Made by a program: the position numbers and the translations under genes
Part shown: positions 43,744 through 54,981 of the stretch, piece by piece
How the letters are laid out: each line of letters begins with the position of its first letter
Numbering within the stretch: position 1 is the stretch's first letter
NCBI GenBank assembly: GCA_010015805.1
Contig: ML978121.1
Location: 1,426,001 to 1,490,000, forward strand
DNA: 64,000 nt
Reading direction: 5' to 3'
DNA from: Rhizodiscina lignyota
Taxonomy: Eukaryota > Ascomycota > Dothideomycetes > Aulographales > Rhizodiscinaceae
Notes under the pieces: generated by a model
What the model saw: the letters and a program-made list of their open reading frames with translations, nothing else
Database searches by the model: none
Told to the model about the DNA's origin: nothing

Positions 43744-46700
43744 CCCACCCGCTCGGTCCTTTAACGCTACGGGCGGATCGAGGACCCTTCGATGCGCCGA
43801 CGGCGAGAGAGGCGGGGTCGCATAGAGCAGTGCCAGCTTTTCGAACTTGGATTTCGAATGAGCTATGTGGAGCGGCGGGTGTTGTTGTGCGATGGTAAGC
43901 GTGCCCGTGTCTGCTAAATGACACTTTCAGTCCACGGAGCCACGGAACACGGACTGATGACCTTATAGTACAACAACCATTAGACGCGAACACTCTTGAC
44001 TATTCTTCGCATGAGAAGGGACGTACCGAGCCAAGCTGGAGCAAAGACTGAATCACAGGCGAAAAAGAAAGGTTGGATGAGGCACGCGGATGATGCCCAA
44101 TGGGACCATGCAAAAGCTCAAGTTGAATGTCAGGTCCCAAAAGAATGTCTTGCACAGAACGGAGCGACAAGGGTACCCTCGAGGCAAATCGACAGCGCAA
44201 AAGAAACGCAAAGGCGAGAATCCTGGAATTATACCTGGTTTGCAGCTCCCCGGGTGAGATCAAGCGAGCAAGATGAACTGGCAATGCGGACTAGCTGGAC
44301 GAGCTTGACCCAGGCGTGATGACAGCCCTGTGTGGGTTTAGCCAGGACTGGCCTTGGTGCGTCAGACGTGATGTTCGACCGGGCTTGAAACGACGCGTGA
44401 AGGGAGGCCCTTGTAAGGCCGCTCCACTCCACGAGGGCGCCCAGCTGCGGCAGCACGTGTGACGCGATTTCGGCGAGGGAAGCTTCTAACCTTCTGGAAA
44501 GACCAAGGAGGACCGAGCGCGGTAAGGTTCCGGCAGGTCAGCGCTGGTTTCGAGTGCAGAGTGCCGGAAACGTTCGCTCGAATGGACAGAGCCGCAATGA
44601 GATGTTCCTGCTCGATTACGCCGGGTCGAGTCAGAGTCAGGACTCAAGACAGAAGTGCGACGGGCTAAAGACGTCTTTGTAAGCCCGGCGGCCACGCGCG
44701 CTGAGCGGGAGAGATGCGAAGGAGGCAACAGCAGAAGAAGAAGCATGAAATTGGGAAGTTGCAGAGTTACGAACCTGCTCAGAGCGCGCTCCGCTCTCCA
44801 TTGGCTGCCGTCCCACGACAGCAATAACGGACGAGTGGCAGCACTTGAGACGAACGGGCAGGAAGGGTGACTACGGCAGATAGATGGAGCAGAGAGGCTA
44901 TGCTCGAAACAACATCGCCCAGTGCTAACCAACGCTTTAGGGCCCAGAGGAGCGCAGGCCGGAGCAAAAGAGCCAATTGCTTCGTGCCGGGGCCAAGCTT
45001 GAGATGGGGACGCGCAACAGGCCGGCGGAGGGGGTGGCAGAGGGGAGGGTAGGATTGAGCTTTGGTAGCAGGCCGGCAGGGCTGGCTAGTGAGAGTATTT
45101 GTAGAGTGATGGCGCGCCGACGTCGACGAGGACGCGTTGGTCCTGGTGTAACGCTTGCGGCGCCATCGACTGCCAAACCCAAAAAGGTGAGCGAGATGTG
45201 GTCCCCGATGGGCACCAGAAGGGACCGGCGGATGACAAGACGAGGAAGAGTGGGGAGCAACGCCGCCAACGCCACACTCGAGCTTCCAACTCTCGCCGTG
45301 GCCTGCGAAAGCGGCGTGCTATTGCATCCAGCATCGCGTGACGGCGACTTGGCCTTGACGGATGCTGGAGCACTTCAAACTCACCACGCGCCCTGCCCGC
45401 CGCGCCGTACGCCGGGAGCAGAGATTTTCACGCGCGCAGGCTCGCTGTCGCGCTCTGCCTCGACGCCAGCTGAGGCAGCGCGAATGAGCAGCAAGATGGA
45501 TCGAAGAGGCTTGCCAGCCGTCCCAGCTTCCTGGGAGGCGTGGCGGGCCGACTCAGTGCAGTGCATGTTGAAGCTGGCGCCGCACTCGCTGCCATTGGGT
45601 GCAGGGCGAAGAAAAAGTCCGAATGCCTTTGGGTCGCGTTACAGAGATCTGCGAGATGCGCTCTGGACTTCAGGGCTGGCGGGCAGGGGGCAGCTTCCAA
45701 CCATAATCTCCCCACTTTGGGTAAATCGCTGTTGATGCCCGACCATTCGCCAGATGGACTGCTCCCCTTTCGCTCCATGCCTCGTGCATTCACGCTGCGC
45801 GCGGCCACAATTTCAAAAAGCTCTCCGTCTAGAACTCGGCGCGTCACGAGGCCAGTCCAATGGCGACGATCGGCCTTCCCGCTGCATCCGCTCAGCAAAC
45901 GACGAGCGGCAACGCGGCTGGTGGCTTGTGCAGAGGATATTTCAGTCCTGCCATCCCAAGTCAATGCCTGGGCGTGGGCGGGAGCAAGTCAATGCGCTCT
46001 GTCACTGCAGTGTCTTATTACATCGCACCGCTCATGCCCTGACCTTTGGCGACGTTCCTGCGCATGCCGAGTGGGGAGCGTCATGGCGACCTCAAAGTGC
46101 CACTATGGGCTTACTACTGGTCGCAGTAAGCGAGAGAGAGGTCGCTGCTCCGCCCAAGGGCGGTACTAGTGCACGGGTATTGACGAGCAGAAGTTCATCA
46201 GGGGAATGGTCCGCCTGAAGCAGGCGAACATGCGCGCACGTCGATCACAGATCCGATGCATTCGCTCTGCGCGACTCAGTCGCCACGACGAGGAGCCTCA
46301 CTTAGCCTCACCAAACGCTTCATCGCAGTCTAGAAAGTGTGGCCACTGTCGATCCAATACATGTTTATTTTAAGCACGCCGCACGCGATCCATCTCGCTT
46401 TCGAGCCGTCCTTACTACTCCCGGCTATCCGGATCCGTGCGGCGCCTCTTAGTACATAGATACAGATTACAATATGTAATGCCACCGACCGAGTTCGGCT
46501 TTAGCAGCTTGGAAGACTCACACGGCACCTCCTCTGCGCACAGTACTGTGGAGTGCCAAAATTGCTTCTTGGAGCGTAAGCAGGAAAGCAACCCGGCTGC
46601 CCGGATATATGACCTCGTCATCACCCAAACTCCCAGACAATAAGCTCACTCCTAATCAGAGCAGAAAAAGTCTATCCTCTGGCCTTTGTCCACTTCCTGC

Positions 46701-48449
46701 CGGTAGCATGCTTGCGATTGGATCAATGTCCATGTGCTCAGCAATGCACTTCACCAAGACTCTGACCAACTTCAGCAGTGTCGCCGTTCATGGCTGACCT
46801 CAGTTCATGGACCGTCCAAAGCATGTTTGCATGGCTCTGGCAAGCACTCCTGTAACCTGCCCAGCTCCCATGCGCCGACGTCACGCGACGGCCACCCTTC
46901 CGTTGCGACTCCAACGGTTTTCTCATGATCCACGCCGTGGATCGCCGCCTGGCTTGAGCGGCACGCCTTTGGCAAGGATGCTCCGAGATGAGATTGAGGG
47001 GGATATTGCACATTCTCCCCTAGCGCGTTCCCTCGTCCTTTCCAGAAGTTTCAGGTTCTTCCAGAACGACCATTCTTCCGACATGGCAGCGAATCATGCG
47101 CAGATGAACACCGCCCGCATGATATGCTTTGTGTACGTCCGCACTCGAAGGATCCGCGAAGTTCCCCATGTGGCTGGACGCGTTTCGCGTTTCCGCCTTG
47201 AGCATCGCGTCACGGACTCACGGTGCACTTTTGGGGTTCATCCTGCGTGCAGCAGGCAGCCATCGAAGAAGCTTTCAATGCCCTCACTCTCCCGGCGAAC
47301 GCTCGTAAACAAGATATCTCGCGTCACGCCACAAGGACCAACGGATGCGCTGGAGAGACTCCTCACCAACACCTGCGTACAGCACTAATGTCCACATAGT
47401 TTCATGATCGAACACCAAGCACGCCTCACGATAGTAAGCTTATCTCTGCCAGCACTCATCCTTCTGGAAGGTTTTATGGCACTTTGCTTCGGCATTGCGC
47501 GCATACATATGCGACGCTGGAGTGCCACGCGAGTACGCCAGCCACAACATCTGTGCATGACTAAAGGCCGCGATTGTCAAAGCTCTCATGTATTCGGTAA
47601 TTGGACCTGCAAGGCTGGAGCTCGTATACACGGGTAGTAGCGAGCGTTTGCAGGGCTGAATCTGCATGCAGGCTTCCGTGTCATCAATATGGGTTCATGC
47701 TTGTGCATACCCGGAAAGATGGAAAGGATCGCCAATGTCGACATCAAGCTGTCACAGGCCATGACTTCGGTCTTAGTGACCTTTTCCTCGACGCATCCCG
47801 CTGTCGCTGGCAGATTTTGCGCATTGCAAGAATAGACGAAGAAATGTCAAACACCGTTCGGTGGAGTACATTGAGCATACGACATCCTACAATCAATCCG
47901 AAACATGCAAGGGCGGTGGATCGCAAACCCGACCACGACTGAGCGATAGTGAGGCAAACCGCCGACGAAACAAAGCAACTCTTGTCGGAGAATGAATCTC
48001 AAAGATACGTAACTCTTGAGGAGCCTTGTAACTGCGGAAATAATAGTCCAATGGACCGATGTAATGCGTACGTTATCGCTTCATGCCTCATGACTGACCA
48101 AGCAATATGTCGGAGCGGAATGAATGCGCTCCGCTGCATCTCAATTACTTCCAAACCATAGACATATACGTATTTGAAAGCTTATACGTTGCGTTCAGAT
48201 CGCTATACATGATCTTAAGGCATGAGGATCGTTATTAGCGATCTCTAGTTCATCGTTCTTCTCTCGTTGGTCAAGATGTACACAGAATTATTTGTTTTGC
48301 TAAGCATTCTCATACTCTTGATGCTATCAGACATTTAGTATCCTCTGTACAAATGGGGTTTGCCAATGCTATGTGAGCCGGCATAAATGCATACAACATG
48401 AATATTTGTACAGTCGCGAAAATGCGGCAAAACGTAATGTGAATCCCGA
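43744..48449. other. 4.7-kb gene-free region
   Basis: GC-rich between 44.4 and 46.1 kb, with a CCAAT-box-like ATTGG at about 44800, then nearer average. Long frames (44977-45735 and 46807-47388, +; 45428-45964, -) arise from GC bias and have no domain, no homologous pattern and no splice support. It is the longest gap in the window. It could hold a distal promoter, a long leader of the Gln-rich gene, or non-coding RNA. Confidence 0.45.
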
Positions 48450-49469
48450 TCATCTCTTGACCCAAGTCGGCATCTTTCTAGCTTTGACATGGCCAGGCTT
48501 CTTTCGCTCAACTTTTCGGGAATCACGAGTGAGTGTGCCGGCTACAGAGATAATTAGCAATGCTCGTTTTCCAAAAGTCACAGTCAAACTTTGGACAATC
48601 GACTCACCAAGTTTAAGCGGCAATCTCAGGCCTGGTTCCATAACGCACAACGCCTTCGCAACGGCCAATGTCAACGCCTCTGCCTGCCCCGTGATTCCAC
48701 CGCCTCTCACGAGCGCCCAGACATTGTACTTGTCGAGCCTCTGCGTGATTTTCAGCGGCCACACCGCGCTCTCCCTGTCATGCACGCGGCCGAAGAACTG
48801 GGTCAGACTCTTCCCATTGATCAGAACCTCTCCGTCTCCTTGCACGACGTATGCCTTGGCCGTGCTGGACTTTCTCCTCCCGATGCCCATTGCGCGGCCC
48901 CACTCGTCCAGGAATTGCTGCTTTGGCCGAGACTCGTACGGGTCGATTTCTCGCGTGTGTCTCGCGATTGCTTCTTTGACTTCGTCGGGCATCAGTGCGG
49001 GATGGATGGCATTCAGTCGTCTGAGCACGGCAATGATCCTCTCGTATCGCGCCGCGTCGATGCGCTCGCCGTCGCCAATCTCATGGTGGAATTGGTCCAA
49101 AGTTTTCCACGAGGCTTTCGGTGGCTCCGGTGTCCTCGGGAGGACTTCATGACGGCGGAGGAGCGCTCGCAGGGCGAGGAGCGTGTCAGTGTATTGTGGC
49201 TTCGCAGTAAAGTATGAGGGGGAAGCTGGGACTATGCGAACGCGTTTTGATAACGGGACACGTGACGGATGGGAGGAACTGAAGTCGATTTGGGGAGCGG
49301 CTTTGAAGGGTTGCTGTTGCTGCTCTTGACGGCCAGGAAAGGATGAAAAAGCCGCTCGAGGTGATTTGCGGAGGAGTAGCCGCTGCTGAGTTGGGCAGAG
49401 TGACCTGTGGTTCTGTTCGGAGCTTAGAGAGAGCCTCTCCAGAGCTATTGAGAGACGTGAGGCCCTCAT
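48450..49469 (-). CDS. MRPS9: Mitochondrial ribosomal protein uS9m (MRPS9)
   Basis: Small-subunit mitochondrial ribosomal protein S9. Two exons: 49469-48608 and 48541-48450, giving 317 aa. The 66-nt intron (donor GTGAGT, acceptor TAG) is a multiple of three and contains no stop, so the unspliced frame also reads through. Splicing gives LPLKLAGTLTRDSRKVERKK followed by PGHVKARKMPTWVKR, the canonical S9 tail contacting the decoding site. GIGRRKSSTAKAYVVQGDGE, INGKSLTQFF and VRGGGITGQAEAL are the core S9 motifs. The N terminus (MRASRLSIALERLSLSS) is Arg/Ser/Leu-rich without acidic residues at first, like a mitochondrial presequence; a longer 5' extension has no ATG support in the family. It is head-to-head with eEF1-gamma. 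Confidence 0.94.
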   Translation of the reverse strand: MRASRLSIALERLSLSSEQNHRSLCPTQQRLLLRKSPRAAFSSFPGRQEQQQQPFKAAPQIDFSSSHPSRVPLSKRVRIVPASPSYFTAKPQYTDTLLALRALLRRHEVLPRTPEPPKASWKTLDQFHHEIGDGERIDAARYERIIAVLRRLNAIHPALMPDEVKEAIARHTREIDPYESRPKQQFLDEWGRAMGIGRRKSSTAKAYVVQGDGEVLINGKSLTQFFGRVHDRESAVWPLKITQRLDKYNVWALVRGGGITGQAEALTLAVAKALCVMEPGLRLPLKLGESIVQSLTVTFGKRALLIISVAGTLTRDSRKVERKKPGHVKARKMPTWVKR

Positions 49470-49705
49470 GTTGCAGGATATGCCGCCGCAATGGGCGAAA
49501 TGGAGGTCGAGCAAAGCTTGAGACGAAAAGTGAAGATGCAGATGCACGTCCCCTGTTGCCAAGCCCACTCTTGGCGAGGCTCCTGCAAAAAAGTCCTCCA
49601 CCAGCGTGGAGCTTCTCCAGCCCACCACCTTTCAATTCCCAAAGCACCACCAACTTCCGCTCTCAAGCTCAAGGAACTGCAAGCAAACCGTAAATACCGG
49701 CAAAG
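49470..49705. promoter_or_regulatory. Bidirectional promoter, MRPS9 / eEF1-gamma
   Basis: Only 236 bp separate the two divergent start codons. CT/CCA-rich patches precede the eEF1-gamma start. No individual site is assigned. Confidence 0.6.
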
Positions 49706-51246
49706 ATGGCTACCGAGTTCGGCGGAAAGCTTTACGGTTTCGATGTAAGCTCCTCCACATTGCATTTCGACCCTCCACAGCTTCTGACCTTTGCGTCTGG
49801 CAGGGCAATGCGCGCACAACTGGCATCATGGCCGTTGTCAAGGCCAACAATCTCAAAGTCGAGCTCGTACAGACCAATCCTGCAAATGGACTGTCGAGCG
49901 ATTACCTTGCCATGAACAAGCTCGGCCGCGTTCCCACATTCGAGGGAAATGATGGCTACGTCCTGACCGAATCTATGGCCATCGCTATCTACTGTGAGTC
50001 AGATTTTCTTTGTACCTTGCACAGCAAAGTTTCGATGATGAGTAAATTATGCTTCAGTTATCCCTGTCTGAAATACAATGTTGAGACTATTCACACTCTG
50101 AGTCATCTATCTCATTGAAGATTCTTCGAAATACAAGTAGGGGATTTTTCTGACATTGGCAAAGTGACCTCCCAGAACGAGAAGACTACCCTCCTCGGCA
50201 AGACCAAGAAGGACTACGCTAGCATCTTGCGATGGATGTCCTTCAGCAACACTGAGCTTCTCCCGGCGCTCGGTGGCTGGTTCCGTCCCCTGGTTGGCCG
50301 TGACCCGTACAACAAGAAGAGCGTTGAGGACCACAGGATCACAGCCCTCAAGAATATCAAGGTGCTGGAGGAGCACTTCCTCGTGAACACCTACTTCGTC
50401 GGCGAGCGTCTTACCCTTGCCGACCTCTACGTCGTCTCGCAGGTCTACCGTGGATACCAATACGTCCTTGACAAGAAGTTCCGCGAGGAGCACCCTAACG
50501 TCACCCGCTGGTATGAGACCGTCTACAACCAGGACATCTATAAGTCAGTGGCGCCGAAATTTGAGATGTGCGAGGAGGCCGTCAAGTACACCCCTCCGAA
50601 GAAGGAGGCCGCACCAAAGAAGGCTGAAGCACCGAAAAAGGAGGCACCAAAGAAGAAGGAAGCTGAGGACGAAGAAGAAGAGGAGGACAAGCCTGCGCCA
50701 AAGCCCAAGCACCCGCTCGAGGCTCTGCCGAGAGCCACGTTCGTGCTGGACGACTGGAAGCGCAAGTACTCGAACGAGGAGACGCGGGAGGTTGCTCTGC
50801 CGTGGTTCTGGGAGAATATGAAGTGGGACGAGTACTCTATCTGGCGTGTCGACTACAAGTACAACGAGGAGTTGACCATGACGTTCATGACGTCCAACTT
50901 GATCGGTGAGTTTCAAAACCTCCGCTGATGGGAGTCATGGATTATGCTAATGGGAGTAGGCGGCTTCTTCGCTCGTCTTGAGGCTAGCCGCAAGTACCTC
51001 TTCGGTGCTTGCTCCGTCTATGGTGTCGCCAACGACTCTGTCGTCCGTGGCGCATTCGTCGTACGCGGGCAGGAGGCGCTCCCCGCGTTTGATGTTGCTC
51101 CTGATTGGGAGAGCTACGAGTTCACCAAGCTCGACCCTACGAAGGCTGAGGACAAGACGTTCGTCGACGACATGTGGGCGTGGGATAAGCCCATCGAGGT
51201 CAACGGCAAGACGTACGAATGGGCGGATGGCAAGGTGTTCAAGTAA
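49706..51246 (+). CDS. Translation elongation factor 1-gamma (eEF1B gamma)
   Basis: Gamma subunit of the eEF1B nucleotide-exchange complex, cytosolic. Four exons: 49706-49744, 49804-49993, 50165-50905 and 50960-51246, giving 418 aa. The N-terminal half is a GST-like fold (GRVPTFEGNDGYVLTESMAI, FVGERLTLADL). A Lys/Glu/Pro-rich linker (about 217-255) leads to the conserved C-terminal EF1G domain starting at HPLEALPRATFVLDDWKRKY, with NEELTMTFMTSNLIGGFFAR in the middle and ending EWADGKVFK. The second intron's acceptor is AAG (50162-50164), less usual than YAG, but it keeps the conserved IAIYLTSQNEKTTLLGK join and has a CTGAC branch 12 nt before. The alternative TAG acceptor upstream would insert nine residues. 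Confidence 0.95.
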
Positions 51247-52409
51247 GCGAGGCTGTATGCCTTGTTGATGAGGTTGATGAGCGACACGAGTGGATGAAAA
51301 ACGAGCTTTGATGCACGATGAATGTGATTTCGAGATGCGATTATACCTGGCATGGGTTACACTGCGATGTCCTTCATGGTAGTTCGCATGCACATAAAAT
51401 AGACAAAGTTACCCTACAAATGCGCCGCGAGATAAGTGATGTGAGGCCAGGATACAAGCGAATCACTGTGACAGGCTCGCTTGCCTTCTAGAAGATCGAC
51501 GGAAAGCAGCAGCAGGATCATGACCTCTCCATTGGGTAACTCCAGCCAGCGCCGTAGTTCGTCGTCATGATCGCGAAATTGCACTGTGCACAACGATGAT
51601 ATGGACTGCCTAGACTGCGAGGACTGGGACGGCCTAGGCCCCGCTGTAGGGCTGCGTAATAGAGTGGGAGGATGCGGCTTAGATCTGTGATTGAGATCTG
51701 CGGTTGGCTGTGGCACAACGTCGCGTTGCTTGGCGCGCGAACATTCGAGACTTTGACGTCTTGCCTCCATCACAGCCAAACAAACTCCAACATTCCACCA
51801 CCCGCTCCACTTGACTTGCACTGGCCGCTTACCCGCAGCGAAGACGTCACCTCTTCTAGCTCCTCGCCTTCTCTCTCAACCGTTTCACGGACACGTCTCT
51901 GGGAATTCTTCGATCCTTCCATACGCCACCTCACGAGACCACCCAATGCAAGGCAGCTGCCCAGAAGGCGTGAAAATCAGCGCGATCCTCCACTCTCGAT
52001 ATTTCCATCTTGCCCTCTTCCTTGGATCGCTTTCTCGGAACGTCTATTTACCTTTAGCTCCGATCTAAAACCCACTGCGTTGGTTTGACGGTTGGCAGCG
52101 TGTGTCGCCCCACAAGGCCAGCCAATTGTCATTAACGCGTTTGGCATCTCCGTTGTTCCCAAGCGCGTCCGTAGCCTGCACGTGCGGAGACTTTTACTTT
52201 AAACTCCCTAGACGGCTTTGTTTTAGCAGCTACCCGAAACATACTTAGGAAATCCACCGTACCTTGCGCCTGGTCGGCCTGCCAACCTCTCTACTCGCCG
52301 TCCATCTAATTTCCGGCACGAGATCTGTCTGAGAGCAACCGTTTGGTCAGGTTCCGCTTAACGGACGGAGTGCCCGTTCCGATTGAAGCATTTACGAGGG
52401 AGAGCCTTC
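51247..52409. other. eEF1-gamma 3' flank and cAMP phosphodiesterase upstream region
   Basis: No supported gene. Frames such as 51672-52088 (+) have no domain. The right part is the phosphodiesterase promoter and leader. Confidence 0.4.
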
Positions 52410-54543
52410 ATGAGCCACGGCCAAAGCAGGACGAGCGGCAGGAGCCATGGCCATGGTCATGGAGCGCAGCGTTCGAGCGAACCGGCAATCCAGGTGATAT
52501 GCTTGGTGAGTCATTACTATCTTCTTTAAATGATTACTCTTACCACGGTACCAGGGGCTTGTATGACATGTATGCTAGAGTATTATGTTTCTGTATAAAT
52601 CGAGACATTTCTGTGCGCGTCATTTGCCGCAGCAACATCCAGGCCCATTTTCGTCAATGTGCTTGTTTTATGCAAGTAAACGCGTAGATCGTTAACCACG
52701 GGATTAGGGCTCGGGCGGTGGACCAAGCGAGGACAACGTCACGGGTTTCCTAGTCCGGTCGACGGCCGCAAATTGGTCAAAGGGCTCCATCTTAGCGGTC
52801 GACGCAGGTTCTCACCTTGCTGCCATTACCCGTATCCTAGAGAAAGATTTCTCAGCTGAATTCTCGAAGGTGGAGAACAACCATGTCACAGGCTCGGGAG
52901 AACTGGCACATTCCCCTGAAAATCTCTCTGGATCACCATCATCATCTCCACCCTCGGGAACTGAAAGCCCTGCCTTCTCTCGAGCCTCAACTCCACCAAT
53001 CACTATCACTACTCTTTCCACAGGACCATTTGCTGGCGTTCCGTTTCCCTACGCAACAGCTTCTGCAAACGCAGCGCACATCGTCCGAGAACATGTCTCA
53101 ACATATCTCATCACGCACCCACATTTGGATCACCTCTCTGGCTTTGCAATCAACACAGCAGCCTTCCACAACACTTCACGGCCAAAGCGCTTAGCTGCTC
53201 TGCCATTCACCGTCAATGCGATCAAGACTCACATCTTCAATGATCTCATTTGGCCGAATCTTACAGACGAGGATGGCGGTGTTGGTTTTGTGACCTTTCA
53301 GCGACTCACAGAAGGCGGCAACATTGCGCTTGGTGAAGGTCATGGCAGAGGCTTTATTGAAGTCTGCGATGGCTTGAGCGTCCGAGCCTTCAAGGTCTCT
53401 CACGGCAGGTGCACGATGGGATTTCCTCCTCCTTCTGGCTATCGTAGGAGCAGTGGCGGGAATATCCCAGAAGCAGCAACTCCCGTCCATCACGGCCATT
53501 CGCATTCACATTCTCAGACGATTTCGTACAACGGCGTCGGTGCAGGCGGAGCTCCACAACCATTAGGTACACCGAGAGATCCAGGCAGACGAGGCAGCTT
53601 GTACAGCCAGCCTTCGCAACCGGGCACGCCGACGTGGGCACCAGAGCACACCCAGCCAGTTGTTGACAGTAGCGCGTTCTTCATCCGCGCCGAAGCTCCC
53701 TACCTCACGTCTTCCACTCCGAACTTTTCGGCTTCTACTGCATCTCATGGATCATCTCACACTAGTGTAGCCTATACTCCTCGCTCGACAGAGATCTTGG
53801 TCTTCGGCGATGTCGAACCAGATTCTGTTTCCCTGTCTCCCCGCACCTCCTTTGTCTGGGGAGAAGCGGCACCAAAGATCGCAGCAGGCATACTCAAAGG
53901 CATCTTCATCGAATGTAGCTATACCGACGCGCAGGCCGATGCTGTGCTATTCGGTCATTTGGCCCCGCGTCACGTCATTGCTGAGCTCGTGGCACTCTCC
54001 GAACTTGTCGAGAAGGAGCGCAAAGAGCTGCAGCGCGAGCGGGAGGAGAGTAAGAAGGAACGAGCAGCAAGGAAGAGGAAGCGCATAAGCGTTGGCGTCA
54101 TAGAGATGGGCAACGACTCAAGCGCCGGCTTGGCACCACCTGGAGAATACGTTAGAACAGACGATGTAGAGAAAGGTCACCGCAGCAGGCGACGCACGTC
54201 TAAAACGCCGAACCTCCCGATCGATGAGTCGATGACTGACATACCGGCGGAAGCGTCCACGCCACTTCCTCCGCCACAGTCGCTACCGATTTCGACGATG
54301 ACTTCACCTACCTTACCCAGGAGGGCGAGTGTCAATGTGGCAACCGTCGGCGGCGGCGGCGGTTCTTTGAGGGGCTTGAAAGTGGTCATCATTCACGTCA
54401 AGGACTCGCTGAGCGACGGGCCGCCCACTGGGGACGTGATTCTGCAGGAGTTGAGGGCGCACGAGACGAGGCTTATGAGTCAAGGGAAGGGACTTGGCTG
54501 CGACTTTGAGGTCAGCAAGAGCGGCAACTCTTATTGGTTTTGA
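52410..54543 (+). CDS. PDE1: Class II (low-affinity) cAMP phosphodiesterase
   Basis: Class II 3',5'-cyclic-nucleotide phosphodiesterase (metallo-beta-lactamase fold), hydrolysing cAMP and so damping PKA signalling. Two exons: 52410-52505 and 52708-54543, with a 202-nt intron (donor GTGAGT, acceptor TAG), giving 643 aa. Exon 1 encodes AIQVICLG, which joins to SGGGPSEDNVTGFLVRST, the diagnostic N-terminal block of the family. The metal motif THPHLDHLSG is at about 168-177. LVFGDVEPDSVS and GIFIECSYTDAQAD follow, with the final block GLKVVIIHVKDSL near the C terminus. The protein is much longer than yeast Pde1 (369 aa) because of disordered inserts. Two His-rich runs, HGHGHG at residues 13-18 and HHGHSHSHS near 293, are notable. 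No ATG opens the second exon's frame usefully, which supports the exon 1 start. Confidence 0.93.
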
Positions 54544-54981
54544 TTTGGTATTTCTCGTCTTGCAGGGTCCGCGAGGGGTGGACATTATGGGCGGCGGCTA
54601 TTGTGAATTTCTACGTGGCTATGGGGTTTGATTATGGATGGCACAGCCAGCATGGGTTCTCTCACCCAGGCTGGAAGAGCCTTCTGCATCTTTGGTTGAG
54701 TTTCGGGTTTCAGGAGCGCTATTCCCGCAAGCGTCGTTCGGATTGGCGAAGCGCGAGCGACATTTTTTCATTTCATCTCGATTAACGCAGTATATCCTAG
54801 TACAGCGCTCTGTTTCTTCTCTTGTACACAGCCGAGACTCCAGTAACTCCACAGATGGGTGCGATGCTACTTCAATGGAAGTTGATATCGAAAAAGTTCA
54901 GAGTTGCCTTGATTCCGTAAGGATATTTCTAGAACAAAGATGATTGAAGAAAGATAACTACATACGCGCGAAAGGCAAAAC
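54544..54981. other. Convergent region between PDE1 and ATG27
   Basis: 3' flanks only. A frame starting in this gap (54534-54785) has no recognisable content. Confidence 0.4.

Noticed and set aside
44977-45735. 252-codon plus-strand frame in the GC-rich gap
   Set aside because: Arg/Gly/Ala-rich translation typical of random GC-rich DNA, with long overlapping frames on the other strand.
46807-47388. 193-codon plus-strand frame
   Set aside because: No recognisable motif and overlapping frames elsewhere; no splice signals that would link it to another exon.
50128-50164. Alternative TAG acceptor for eEF1-gamma exon 3
   Set aside because: It would insert nine residues into a conserved GST-fold helix; the AAG acceptor at 50164 gives the expected text.
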